DNA from: Cristatella mucedo
Lineage: Eukaryota > Bryozoa > Phylactolaemata > Cristatellidae
NCBI GenBank assembly: GCA_009760855.2
Contig: WPIO01000005.1
Location: forward strand, 1,805,001-1,869,000
Direction of reading: 5' to 3'
Length of the DNA stretch: 64,000 bases
Positions 13,279 through 25,125 of this stretch are shown here, in pieces. A program made the translations under genes and the position numbers. A model generated the notes under the pieces. It was not told the DNA's origin. It saw only the letters and a list, made by a program, of their open reading frames with translations, and did not search any database. Within the stretch, counting starts at the first letter, position 1; each line of letters opens with the position of its first letter.

Positions 13279-15193
13279 GCCGGCTGGGGCATCCGGGCGC
13301 AGCTTGATTTGAATTCACTGGACAGGTACCCCAACCAATCGATGATTCGGGAAATTCGTCTCTCGGAATACAATTATCATGCCATGGAATAGCTACAAAC
13401 AGGTTCCTGTCCTTGATTATGTCTAGGAAAGCGTAGCAGAGTTAGTACGTCCTCAGGGTCCGCAGTCGCCCTTTGCGCAGTGCAGGGAACACACCCTGAC
13501 ACCTTACTGACGACGGTTAACCACCGTATGTATAGAGTTTGTGATTACCGTGTGCATGGGCTCGCCATCGCGCTAGCAGCAACATGGAGAGCGAGAACTA
13601 GCGTTGCAAGTGGCTACGTTGTGAGCCCGCACTTTAAAGTCGTGGCCAGGGACACCAAGGTTAGCATCCCAGGTCACGGCTTGGTCGGTAGCACGCGTAA
13701 AGGAAAGTGAGAAGTTGTGTAATTAAAACTCACCGCTGGTATTCTCTCGGAGTATTCTCGCTGCAGAGCGAAGTGAGCGCGCCTACACAGAGCAGCAGGG
13801 AAATGGTTCCTCGCCACACAAATCTCGCGCACGTGTTGCCCGAAGACTGAGCACTTTCCAGGTGCACGCGGCGTCGTACCGCAGCGATGGTGTGTATGCG
13901 TCGACCTGTTTCGCCGCCACTTGGCGATGGCATCCGGCGAGCTGCATCGAGTGGGCAGAAAATCTTGTGGACGCCCGGTAAGCGGCAAGAGTGTACTTGT
14001 ACTCGTGCGCCTTAGGCAGTTGCTGAGCCGTTACTTGTTGGCATCGACATATTCTCACTGCTTGAGCGAAAGCTAGCGAAGGTCCCCGACAGGAGCTGTA
14101 GTCTTGTGTTGTCCCAAATAACATTGACGAATATCTCGTCGCGCTGAACTGCAGGCCTCTCCTCTTCAGCGTAATCGCTGCACGACTCATTGAGAGCGAG
14201 CGGCCTGAGTGAAAAAGGAGTCCATGGATTCCGATTCGCCTCGTCGGCGGCGGAGGAATACGAGCATTTCAAATGACTCGCTCCTGTAATGAAAGAATAT
14301 TTTGCTTTAAGTCTCTTTGACGGCTCGTTTTCTAAGTCGCCCATGTTCCTCGGCGACTTTCCCGAGTGGAAATTCTCTTGCGTATCTCGCTAGACGTATG
14401 GCCGCTGGCAGCTTGGCCGCACTTTAGCGGGTCCATCGCTAGTCGACCTTTCAGAGGCAATCTTTTAAAAATCGAGACGATTCTTTCATCGTTTTGTCTA
14501 CTTAAACGCCTAGATAGACTGTACCGAAAATGCCCCGGCTCGCGCGAAATCGGAATCCCTCTTATACGCTTATCGCGATAGGTAGCATCCTACTTCAGAC
14601 ATAATAATGAAGCGACAGCGGAAGCCGCCACGACGGACATTTGCTTGCTGCGACTACCATTCAGTGAGTCACGCCTGAGCAATGTCTGCATTAGCTATGC
14701 TACACTGTCGAAGCCGCGATACTTTGTAATCGCGGTGATCGAATTGTAGGCGCGTCACCAATGAACGCAGGTCTGCCGACGTTAGCGAAATATGGCCTCG
14801 ACGAATAGCGCTCATAGCACAAGTCCATATCTATAGCATAGGGTAGTCTATTCGAAACTGACGGAGGATGTTAGGCTTCCACAACCAGCCACGGGGTTCA
14901 CATAATTTCGTATGGCTTAAAGCGTAGAGCACAGCTCCCCCAACCTTCTTAGGAGCAAAGGACTGCCTAATAGCTAGCTTGGGCTTTTATGGTGCCTAAA
15001 CACACATAATCGGTTCTATGCCGTTATAATTCATGAGCCCCAAATAACTAATATTTCGAAAATCGCAATCTGGCTGATTTTAGGACTCCACCCTTTTCAA
15101 TAACCCTCATTTTCTCACATGAATGCTTCTCAGAAGGCACGTAAGGCTAATTTTTGAGCATCGTCTAAATTAAAAAACCAAATCAGCTGCTCC
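13279..15193. other. unassigned GC-moderate sequence
   Basis: Several minus-strand frames occur between 13,674 and 14,344. The one starting at 14,344 has a fair initiation context and reads MGDLENEPSKRLKAKYS, followed shortly by a possible 3' splice-like TTTCATTACAG. It could be a first coding exon, but I recognise no family and make no call. Confidence 0.35.
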
Positions 15194-15201
15194 CTCTAGA
15201 A
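15194..15201. repeat. 8-bp target-site duplication, left
   Basis: CTCTAGAA occurs here and again at 15,398-15,405, directly flanking the miniature hAT element. Confidence 0.96.
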
Positions 15202-15397
15202 CAGTGGTTCTCAACCTCTGGGTCACAACCCCTTTGGGGGTCGAACGACCCTTTCGCACGGGTCGCCCAAGACCATCGGAAAACACGCATTTCCGCATTT
15301 CGCACGCAATAACTTAATGGTCGCGGGGGGGCGGGGTCGCCGCAACACAAGGAACTGTATAAAACGGTCGCGGCATTAGGAAGGTTGAGAACCACTG
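15202..15397. mobile_element. 196-bp non-autonomous hAT element, SPIN-like
   Basis: The terminal inverted repeats are CAGTGGTTCTCAACCT at the left and its near-exact complement (AAGGTTGAGAACCACTG) at the right, with perfect 8-bp duplications. The interior phrases GGGTCGAACGACCCTTTC, CCATCGGAAAACAC, GGAACTGTATAAAACGGTCG and GTCGCGGCATTAGGAAGG match what I remember of the non-autonomous SPIN (Space Invader) hAT elements. Those are known for horizontal transfer among tetrapods and some invertebrates. It has no coding capacity. The hAT assignment is directly supported; the SPIN identity rests on memory and needs alignment. Confidence 0.85.
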
Positions 15398-15405
15398 CTC
15401 TAGAA
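15398..15405. repeat. 8-bp target-site duplication, right
   Basis: CTCTAGAA is identical to 15,194-15,201. Confidence 0.96.
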
Positions 15406-16275
<870 letters not shown>

Positions 16276-16379
16276 TGGAGGCAAGGGACATCAAGTTACA
16301 ATCGGGGACGCTGTGCCAACCACTACGATTAGCTCAGTTTTAGAAGAGCATTATAGAAGAAACGCTATTGAAAAAAAAG

Positions 16380-17400
16380 TCGCTGCGGATGATAGCAGAA
16401 GCCAGAAGCGTGCGTTCCGAACTTTTGATGCATACTAACTGGCAGCTCAGACACGAAAAGACTTAAATTTAGTGCGAGGAGCGGTGAGAAGACCGGAAGC
16501 CGAAGAGCGCGTGGTCTTAGAGCATACTGGAGAGCAAGGAGATCGGATAGGTGGCTGGTGAAAGTGAGTAAGGTGATCTGAAAGATAGAGAGCGAATCTT
16601 GAAGGGTTTGCTATGCTTGATAGGGAGCCAGTGTAACTGAGAGAGAAGTTTTGCGATGATGCAGCTGCATCGTCGATGACAGCCGAAACACGCTGTAAAC
16701 TCTTACACCAGTTGCAGACGATTGAGGGTGCAGGCTATCTGCCTTGAGTACAGGGGATTGGAATAATCTAGAAGCGAGTGGGGGGAGCTTGTTTGAATAT
16801 CTTACTCAAGTATATGAACGCTCAATTTTATTTTGGTGGTGTTCCTTTGCTGAAGATAGGCCGACTTGACAAGGGAGGCAGTGTGCTGATCAGATGACTA
16901 CATGCTTTGAAATAGCTTAGCTAGATGACGGGTGGACGTAGCGGAAGTAATGCTATATCTAATATTGAGAGTGAGGTATTCTAGCTTAACAATGACGCTA
17001 TACTTGCCGAAAACTATTTGGTTGGTCACGTAGTCGTTAAACTTGTTGAAGTTATCGCTGATTCAAGGACGAATGTCGTAGATGCCGGCTTCAATTTGAA
17101 TACGCGAGTGTGATGCAGAAAATGCTTAGACGGGTAAAAAGAATGGGCACAGCTGAGTGAAGCTGGAGTAGACAGAAAAATCAACTTTGTGTTTGACAAT
17201 GACATATGTCAGAGGAGAGTATAGATAATGAAAAGATGGGAGGCGGAGACCGTACCCTGTAACATAACCCGTAATGGGTCTCCAGACATCGACAGCCGTT
17301 TGCATAAGAATTTAACCTCCTAAAGCCGTCAACCCGGAGATAGTAGGACTTCGCCTGATTTTACGACATTAAAAAGAAGCTAAACGTTCGCCCGCTCCTA
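16380..17400 (-). mobile_element. LINE-C copy, decayed L2-like RT
   Basis: On the minus strand around 16,620-16,740 the frame reads NRLQLVQE, then IIAKLLSQLHWLPIKH and KPFKIRSL. These are the well-conserved C-terminal RT phrases of L2/CR1 LINEs (RLQLVQNxAAR, LHWLPVxxRIxFKIL). The text near 16,480-16,560 is shared with 4,484-4,572. Frame is lost repeatedly. The 5' boundary is uncertain. Confidence 0.65.
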
Positions 17401-17682
17401 ATAGGCTTTCGATCGGACGGCGTCAGTTGTTTTCTGTGAGCTTCACGCCTGTTGAAACTGCGAATGCTTTAGCTTATCAATTGACTTGCTTTTCCCAGCT
17501 TACTTAAGTGGCTTGAAAGAGATTTGGCGCCGTTTTAAATAGTTTACCTCTAGCCTTATTATTTGATCTTAGGTTAGTTGTTAAGTGCAAATGAATGAAT
17601 ATGCAACGGCTCTCTCTAAATGAATGGCCTTTTTAAAGCCACTGGTATAGAGAAATTGACCTGCACACAGACTTTTTTATTT

Positions 17683-17792
17683 AAGGCTGTGGGCTCGAGC
17701 CCCGTGGCATACGTGAAGTTCCTAAATAGAGATTTAGCTCTCTCACTGCGCTAGACAAATGAATTATATTTATTGATTATATTTAAACCGGC
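17683..17792 (+). mobile_element. SINE-1 fragment, 5' truncated
   Basis: It starts within the head at GGCTGTGGGCTCGAGCCCCG (the B box) and continues GTGAAGTTCCTAAATAGAG and a degraded LINE-A-like tail ending in AT-rich sequence. Confidence 0.75.
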
Positions 17793-18505
17793 TTATCTAA
17801 TATAGCAAGATCAGGGCGTCGGTTGTTGAAAAAATTCAAACTTTCGATAGTTACAAATACCCCCGTGAACAACCAAGGCAATCGAGCGACCATAATGTTT
17901 ACTAAGAAAAGAAAATTGACGGCGCACTGCATAATATTATACGCACCTTTTTAGCTTAAAATCTGTAGCCGTGCACGTTGCTGCCTACGCGTACTCAACC
18001 CGAGCACATTAGCGACCAATAATTAAGGCAGCGCGTTGGAAACCACCGCAGCTGAAAATGATTCGTTCACAGCGTTTAACATTGCACTTTCTTGATGAAA
18101 CAGTAATGTGTGTAGCTATCCTACTAGAGACAAGTGAAAAAATCGATGGATATGCGAAGCCGAGGTTCTCACGCCTTCACGTCGCTCACCTCTCACAACT
18201 CAGACGTTGCGTTTGAATCCTGCAGCATGCAATTAGTAATCGTCCATTTCAACCAGGAGTGCCCGGGCTTTGATTCAACCATGTTTACCAGTACCTCGGG
18301 TGCCCTCAGCTCCATAGCAGCTTTCATTGCCTGGTACTGCCTAGACCGGCTGAATCTTCGCCGCATGTGCGCGCTCTCTGGTCGCGCCTATTGCAGTAGT
18401 CGCAATTGCTTTTGCACGGTGCTCAATTCGCAGTTTTAACGTCCTCATTCATTCGCACAGTCACACATGGATTCGACTTGATTCCATAAGTGAAATTACA
18501 AGCCA

Positions 18506-18590
18506 GCCGAGGCTATATGTGAAGCGCCTGGTAAGAAACTGAGTTCTCTTAGGGTGCAGTACAAATGAATTGAATATATATTTCTATTGC
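18506..18590 (+). mobile_element. SINE-1 fragment, tail only
   Basis: GAGGCTATATGTGAAGCGCC followed by ACTGAGTTCTCTTAGGGTGC corresponds to the second half of SINE-1, with an AT-rich end. Confidence 0.7.
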
Positions 18591-19019
18591 TTTTATGGAG
18601 TGCCAAAGGAGCGATAGTCTCTGTAGCTGCATTGCCCGCGCACTTCGCACAGGTAGTCATCGGTAGCGTCGATTTTTCGGTCATTCGTACTTTGATGGCA
18701 GCAAACGTTCTTATAATTAAATGACAACAAGACCAGTAGCAATAGTCAGGGCTTAACAAGAATATAAACGAGACTAAAGCTAGACTGATAAGACGAGAAA
18801 GGCGTACTGCAACAACGAGCTCAGCTAGTCTCTACTCTGCCCTAGTACCTGCAAAGAATATGGTCCTCTCATCTCACAGACACCTTTCACTGGATAAAAA
18901 AAATCGTTTCCTTAGTCATGCCTGCTCACTTTCAGTTCAATAGGATTAAAGAAATTGGAAATGGTTAGATAATGGCTAAACAGCCAGCAGGTCCACGCAT
19001 TTCTGATATTATTTCTACT

Positions 19020-19237
19020 CTTCAGTAAATCTCTCATTGTAGGCCATCATGCCAATGCAAAAATACGCTTAAAACTGGTGCAAAACTCTGCAGTGAGACT
19101 CGTCTGTTGCAAATGTTGAAACTACGCATTGTTTCTCTTCGACGCGCAGCTTCACATCAAGAGAGACCTTAATTTACATGTCTTATCACTTTGAGGTTCT
19201 GTCGTCCTCTATCGACGTATCTGAAATACGTACTGTA

Positions 19238-19312
<75 letters not shown>

Positions 19313-19925
19313 CACGGGTTTTGTGCCGTGCCTATGTGATGTACGACATGGTAGACTGGGCATTAGCGCACTTCAGTAGTACACCACAAGCGCTAGGATA
19401 ATTTTGTGTTGCAGTTACTTTCTTTGGAATTTCTAATTATATTTAGCAGCAAGTATATACAGTTAAGAAAAAAGTGTTTACTTATGCATCCCATGAATCT
19501 TAAATTCTGTGGAGACCACGCCTTTTGTTCGGATGCTTCGAAACATGGAGCTCACTTCGACTGGCTTCACGACATCCCCTGACTTGATCCCAATTAAAAA
19601 GAAATTAAAAACGCAACTATTTATGACAGCATTTAGTGGGTCTCTGTGATTTGTTCTTTACGTGCTTATGCGTGCTGACACTGCATGCTGCCACTAACCA
19701 CATTTGCGTGCTGACCCTGTGCACTTCACCTCTAACCATGTTATGCTTCTGGTCATTGAGCATGTTATGACTAACCATTCGATCATACTTCCTTTGTAGC
19801 AAAGGTAAAGCGCTTAGCGAGAGAATTGCATTTTCGGAGAGCGAAATACAAGCGTATTATCACTATTGTTATTATTAAAGAGTATTTCGCATTATGAAAA
19901 CTTCCTTTTTCAATTGCTTATTCGA
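19020..19925 (+). mobile_element. LINE-A 3' portion, interrupted by a TA array
   Basis: The sequence around 19,060-19,110 reads KLVQNSAVRLVC (RT C-terminus). At 19,490-19,560 it reads LKFCGDHAF, and it continues through the typical 3' UTR (TTTAGTGGGTCTCTGTGATT) to an ATT-rich end near 19,880. A further ~50 bp (GTATTTCGCATTATGAAAAC) is shared with the end of the copy at 31.86-31.93 kb. The TA array at 19,240-19,308 lies inside. Confidence 0.8.
19240..19308. repeat. TA dinucleotide array
   Basis: About 34 perfect TA units lie within LINE-A sequence. It probably expanded from a short AT-rich seed. Confidence 0.97.
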
Positions 19926-19954
19926 TGGCCTCACACGAGTATTTACCGTAGAGC

Positions 19955-20085
19955 CTTAGCTGGGGGGCGTGGTTGCCCAGCGTGCAGCAAGGACTTGACG
20001 AGTTGACTGCCTCTGCGGCAGGAATCGAACCCTACGACCTGAATCGCGAACTGCCAGCCAGCCCTGGCTTGCCGTCCTGGCTTGC
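19955..20085 (-). mobile_element. possible tRNA-derived SINE, minus strand
   Basis: GGAATCGAACC at 20,021-20,031 is the exact complement of a canonical B box (GGTTCGATTCC). An A-box-like TGGCTGGCAGTTCG lies about 35-45 bp upstream on the minus strand. I see no closing acceptor stem. It could be a decayed tRNA or a third SINE family. Confidence 0.45.
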
Positions 20086-20184
20086 TGCCCATCTGACGAA
20101 TTTATAAATACAACGTAAATGTGACAATCTATGGATGCAGAGAAATATATTGACTTATTTCGTGCCTACAGAATTGTTGCTGTG

Positions 20185-20400
20185 TATAAATAATAATAAT
20201 GCATCTATTTAGCGCCCTCAGAGAACTTAATCTCTTTCCAAGCATATCCTCGGATGATCTTTGTCCGTTCACATCAAAACTCTGTAATCTCCCACTAAGA
20301 TAGGACCTGAACCGTTGCAGTGCAGCGCCAGTGATGCCCAGGCGAGATGAGGGGCACTCGAGAAGAACTTGGTGATCGGTAATATCCAAATGTGGAGACA
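20185..20400 (-). mobile_element. LINE-A fragment with internal deletion
   Basis: The LINE-A 3' end (TTTAGCGCCCTCAGAGAACT, complement of the usual end) passes directly, near 20,248, into RT-domain sequence that reads on the minus strand ITDHQVLLE, SSRLGITGAAL and FRSYLSGRLQSFDVNGQ. In intact copies these parts are about 1.2 kb apart. Either an internal deletion or two adjoining insertions explains it. Confidence 0.8.
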
Positions 20401-20579
20401 GATTGTGCAAAAAAAGATGGGATACTCTACCAAAGTGTGAATTCCAGACTTTTACTTTTCTTCGCACGTTCAGCAGCGCCCGGTATCTTCTGTCTGCATC
20501 CAACAAAGCCTTGAGGTATGCTAAACGTGTGCCAAAGTGTTTAACTGCTGTATCCATAGTCCCGCATCCTACTGACGAC

Positions 20580-21515
20580 TCGAGAGACAGAGACAGACAG
20601 ACAGAGACACACAGAGACAGACAGACAGAGACAGACAGAGACAGACAGAGACAGACAGAGACAGACAGAGACAGACAGAGACAGACAGAGACAGACAGAG
20701 ACAGACAGAGACAGACAGAGACAGACAGAGACAGACAGAGACAGACAGAGACAGACAGAGACAGACAGAGACAGACAGAGACAGACAGAGACAGACAGAG
20801 ACAGACAGAGACAGACAGAGACAGACAGAGACAGACAGAGACAGACAGAGACAGACAGAGACAGACAGAGACAGACAGAGACAGACAGAGACAGACAGAG
20901 ACAGAGACAGACAGAGACAGACAGAGACAGACAGAGACAGACAGAGACAGACAGAGACAGACAGAGACAGACAGAGACAGACAGAGAGACAGACAGAGAC
21001 AGACAGAGACAGACAGAGACAGACAGAGACAGACAGAGACAGACAGAGACAGACAGAGACAGAGAGACAGACAGAGACAGACAGAGACAGACAGAGACAG
21101 ACAGAGACAGACAGAGACAGACAGAGACAGACAGAGACAGACAGAGACAGACAGAGACAGACAGAGACAGACAGACAGACAGAGACAGACAGAGACAGAC
21201 AGAGACAGACAGAGACAGACAGAGACAGACAGAGACAGACAGAGACAGACAGAGACAGACAGAGACAGACAGAGACAGACAGAGACAGACAGAGACAGAC
21301 AGAGACAGACAGAGACAGACAGAGACAGACAGAGAGAGACAGAGAGAGACAGACAGAGACAGACAGAGACAGACAGAGACAGACAGAGACAGACAGAGAC
21401 AGACAGAGAGAGACAGACAGAGACAGAGACAGAGACAGAGACAGAGACAGAGACAGAGGCAGAGACAGAGACAGAGACAGAGGCAGAGACAGAGACAGAG
21501 ACAGAGACAGAAAGA
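20580..21515. repeat. minisatellite of 10-bp units (ACAGACAGAG)
   Basis: More than 80 near-identical copies of a 10-bp unit occur, with occasional 4- or 6-bp variants (for example near 20,901, 20,985, 21,062, 21,170 and 21,330). It ends in a GACAGA hexamer block from about 21,420. The array contains no stop codon on several frames, so frames of over 300 codons appear on both strands. They are not genes. Confidence 0.97.
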
Positions 21516-22257
21516 GAGTGAGAGAGGGCCACCGATTGGTGGTCGGGCACGGTGAATCACTCAGCTGATGCGCGTCTTACTAGTGTTGCTCCGTCAATTT
21601 TCCAGAATGGACTACAAAATAAGCGGCTTTATTAAGTTTAAGCGTTTCTCTCCCACACATTGAAACTGACATGGCTGTGCTAGCTTAAGTCGCATCCGGT
21701 TTGTAGCGTTAAGCTAACGCCATGTAGGGTACAGAGCTATCGTGGCTTCCGCTCAGTTGGAAGCGAGGCAGCGGTCGCGAGGAAATACGAGGAAAAGCGG
21801 CCGACAGACAAGGTCGCCGCTTCTTACTGTGGCTGCACATTGTGTAATGCTTCCGCTCTCGGAATCAAATAGCAGCTCGCTAAAGGTTAGCAAGATTGCA
21901 CCGTCGAGAGCTTTTGAGGACCAGGCGCTTCCAGACCTTCGTCGCACGTGAGCCGACGCGAGAGTCGGACGTGTGCGCGCGCTCGTCGCTCGACGGTCTC
22001 GCGACGCGCTCTTCCACCCCAGCGTGCTGACCTCATCCACACGTCAGCGCTGTCCTAGAAGCTTGGGGAGTGAGTGATCAATCGAGATCCGACCGAGAAT
22101 CAATTCGCTGCAGTCGTCATCGAGCTCCGACTGCTTGCACGGCTGGGCGAACGCAGAAAAAGATGGCATCGCTGCAGCGTCGACGAGACGAAGAGTCGCG
22201 TGCGGGTCGGCCGCACCAACGTGCCGGGTCTTCGGCGGCATTGATGTGCTCTTGCTT
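21516..22257. other. unassigned GC-rich sequence
   Basis: CpG-containing sequence with overlapping short frames on both strands (21,742-22,261). No domain is recognised. It lies about 4 kb beyond the 3' side of GPCR copy 1. Confidence 0.4.
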
Positions 22258-22362
22258 ATAATAATAATAATAAAAAGTAATACTAATACAACGATAAAAC
22301 GTTCGATATAGTGCCCTCAGAGAACTCAATCACTTTCTTGGCACTTTTGCATCTGCTTTAAA
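22258..22362 (-). mobile_element. LINE-A 3' end fragment
   Basis: A TAATAATAATAATAA tail is followed by ATAGTGCCCTCAGAGAACTC and AATCACTTTCTTGGCAC, the complement of the LINE-A terminus. Confidence 0.75.
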
Positions 22363-22369
22363 TGAAGCA

Positions 22370-22500
22370 CCATCGAATAATCGACAATTTATGGTTATTA
22401 GAATTAGTTGATAATTATTATAATGATCGATAATTATTATTAATAATTGATAAGAATTATTATAGTTATAATTAGTCGATAATTGATGGTCATTATTCGC
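22370..22500. repeat. AT-rich quasi-palindrome
   Basis: The outer arms GAATAATCGACAATT and, inverted, AATTGATGGTCATTATTC, together with central ATCGATAATTATTATT / AATAATTGATAAG elements, give a nested imperfect inverted repeat. It directly follows a LINE-A tail and precedes the duplicated block. Confidence 0.6.
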
Positions 22501-23099
22501 GCTCCTGGAGCTCACCCTTCGATCCCGTCGCTCGCGCTCGAAAAGAATATCTAATGGCGGCTCCTTACAGGTACAATTTACGTCGGATGTAACACCAGCG
22601 GTGCGACCTAAGTACGACCCTGTGATCCGGCCGTCGCCGGGCCGTCTGCAGGACGAAAGATCAGCTTCCAGAGCATTTTTTAAGGCTCAGGGCGCGTTGG
22701 CATGGTAGTCCTATAATAATGACTAGCTTGGTCATTGCATCGCTCGTGAAAGCCTCGTTGTTACGGTACTTTAATTGAGCTGCCTTGACTCGCTGACTGA
22801 GCTTCGTCGCAGTCTGCCAGCAACGTAACGCCGCTGACATGGATTCGACCCGAATTTGAACGAGAATAGCTCGGTTTAATTAGGTGAATAAGATGGCTGA
22901 TATTAATAAGATGGCTGATATTAATTTTATTAGTTTAATTAGGTGAATAAGATGAACTGAATAAGATGGCTGATATTACTGCTCACTACCTCACGCGAAG
23001 TCAAAGTTCTCTCGGCGCAGCAAAAGCATTCGTTCGTCTGCAACATCTGCTCTCGACCACACCCTCATATGACGAGCCGAGGAGAAACGCTTCCTATGC

Positions 23100-23366
23100 A
23101 GCGACGTCTGCTCTCCTGCGGCCGACTATGGCACGTTTTTTTCCAGCCTTCCTAAGCTGAGACTTTCGTGCTAATTACTACCTCAACTGCTTTCCTGACT
23201 CAGCTATGCTTTTCACGTTCTATTTGCTGAGTGAGATGAAACCGGTTGGCTACTGAATGCGAAGCGACAGCCGCTTAAGCTGTGAGTGAGCTATGCAAAA
23301 CTCTCCTGCGTAACACTCACTCGCATAGTCTTTATGGATTTAGGGAGTTACAGACGGAGATACATT
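23100..23366 (+). mobile_element. LINE-B 3' fragment at the left of the duplicated block
   Basis: It runs from CTCTCCTGCGGCCGACTATG to GAGATACATTAATCACACG. Its first part resembles the fragment at 53,785-54,036 (shared GCGAAGCGACAGCC). From about 23,272 it resembles the other fragment at 54,767-54,985 (shared CCGCTTA-GCTGTGAGTG). It therefore looks chimeric. Confidence 0.8.
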
Positions 23367-23599
23367 AATCACACGTATGGCTCTTCATAATGCAGCGAGA
23401 TCAAGCCGTTAGTCCCGATGTTCAAGAAGCCTGAAACTCAGTACCGACTGATATCGCGTCATTTAACATAAAGATAAAAAGCCACTTGCTCCAGCTCCAA
23501 CAAGTGCTCCGTCCGCTTACACGTTTCTTATGCGCACGGTGGTGCTGACATTTCTTGCAATTCATCGCTAATCAGCTGGCTAGCCATCTTCCCAGCCCA

Positions 23600-23665
23600 C
23601 CCGAAGTGCTTATACATTAGATCTAGTTCATTTAGGGCGCTATATAAATATTCAAGTATTGGCCA
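23600..23665 (+). mobile_element. SINE-1-like tail in copy 1
   Basis: GAAGTGCTTATACATTAG, then TAGTTCATTTAGGGCGCTAT and TATAAATATTC resemble the SINE-1/LINE-A terminus. The identical sequence is at 55,215-55,281, so it predates the duplication. Confidence 0.55.
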
Positions 23666-23744
23666 CTATTGTTGTCATTAATTACGAGAAATGTCTGTGA
23701 TACCAGTGTCAGGCGAACTAAGTGCAGCTCTGTTTGGCCAGGAT

Positions 23745-23900
23745 TCGGGGTCTTAGCCCTGGGGTTGGGGTCGGGTTCTCGCTCTTCACGACTAGGCTTG
23801 AGGGTCCGAGTCCGGCAGCGGGCGATCATTCATTACCTACTTCCCATCAATGGTGAAAGCCGTCAAGGCTCTCCTGCCTCTATGTAAATAACTGCTGACG
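23745..23900 (+). mobile_element. SINE-2 copy in duplicated block 1
   Basis: A B-box-like GGGTCCGAGTCCGG (23,802-23,815) is followed by a body (GGCGATC ... GGTGAAAGCCGTCAAGGCTC ... CTATGTAAATAACTGCTG). The body matches the copy at 59,285-59,445 (GGCGATT ... GGTGATAGCAGTAAAGGCTC ... CTATGCAAAAAGAGGCTG). Confidence 0.65.
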
Positions 23901-24647
23901 CACATTTATACAAATGACGACAGATGGCTCGCCTTCATTCATTCGGGGTAATTTCGTATTCTTGGTTCAGCTGATTGAGCGGCCTCATTTAGATAGCGAT
24001 CAGAAGAGCTGCAGCGGCCATCGTTCACCGCTTGCAGTAGGCTCTAAAGAGTCACTGGCAGCTGAATGAATCAAACTCACGAAGTGGGTCGTGAAGTGCC
24101 AGCACCTGATCCTGAGACTACGACCCAGAGTTCAAAATGACACCGCCCTGCCGTTCGTTGATGAAATGTACAAATGAAATACATAATCTGGTTCTCGAAA
24201 TAACTGTCAACTTTCTCGTAAAAAAGTTCTTACGAGCTGCGGACTCGAACTCTCCCGAGTCTATTGTTCCTAACGTCCGCAAAAGCGTGCGCGTCCGTGC
24301 ACCTGCACACAATCGTGCACAAACACACGCAGTGTCCATGCATTGGATATACTACTTTAAACTTGTTGTGCATCGTCTCGTTTTGAGTGGCGGGATCAAT
24401 GCAGGGATCAGCTTTCGGAACGACTGATCATACAGCTGCAAAGATATCCAATTATTTTGGCAATTTGAAGTTCGAACGGGGTGCGGATGCCTAGACGCGC
24501 GTGCGTTTATGCAAGAGCTCTGAAATGTCGAGCGAGTGCACAGTGTTCCGGTTTTGCCAGGCTTCTGACGAGTAGACAGCGCGTGCTCGCGACCTTGGGC
24601 GAGCGATCTGGCAATATCAGCTGCTAACTTAGCAGCACTGTCAGCGT

Positions 24648-25094
24648 CTATCTATCTCGGTGTTGAGGCTCGTTATCGAAGAGCACTCCGCCGCCGCCTC
24701 GGCCGCAAGCCATGCTTAGTTTTCTCGTCGACCTCGCGGCGGCGGCGGCACCCCTGGCGGCGAGCGTCGTGCCGCAGATGTTGGCCATTCGCCGAAACGC
24801 GGCCGATCGGAGCAGGGATCGCGCATTAATCCGCTCGCCGAAGTGCCGCCTAAACTGGCGGCTAGTGGAGCAGTAGAGGACGAAGTTGATCGAGTAGACG
24901 ACGAGCGTGAGCAGGTCGATGAGGTCGCCGCACGCGTCGTAGACGTCAATGACGCATTCGCTCGCCGACATGGCGACGATCAACGCACCGTGCGGCAGCT
25001 CGACGCACAGGAACAGAACGACGACGGCGAGGAGCATTCGCGTCGTGCGCGCGTGGCTCCGCGCCAAGCTCCCCGAGACGCTGCAGCCGCTTTC

Positions 25095-25125
<31 letters not shown>

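Larger units (their letters stand above)
17401..19019. other. unassigned sequence with two SINE-1 tails
   Basis: Apart from the SINE fragments listed separately I see nothing identifiable. The plus frame 18,134-18,439 has no known motif. Confidence 0.45.

Noticed and set aside
13674-14344. Minus-strand frame starting MGDLENEP as a first exon
   Set aside because: The initiation context and a possible splice signal are suggestive, but nothing downstream supports a gene.
20129-21560. Frames of 340-470 codons on both strands
   Set aside because: The 10-bp minisatellite lacks stops; both strands being open over the same span argues against a gene. The repeats are contiguous without spacers, so it is not a CRISPR array either.
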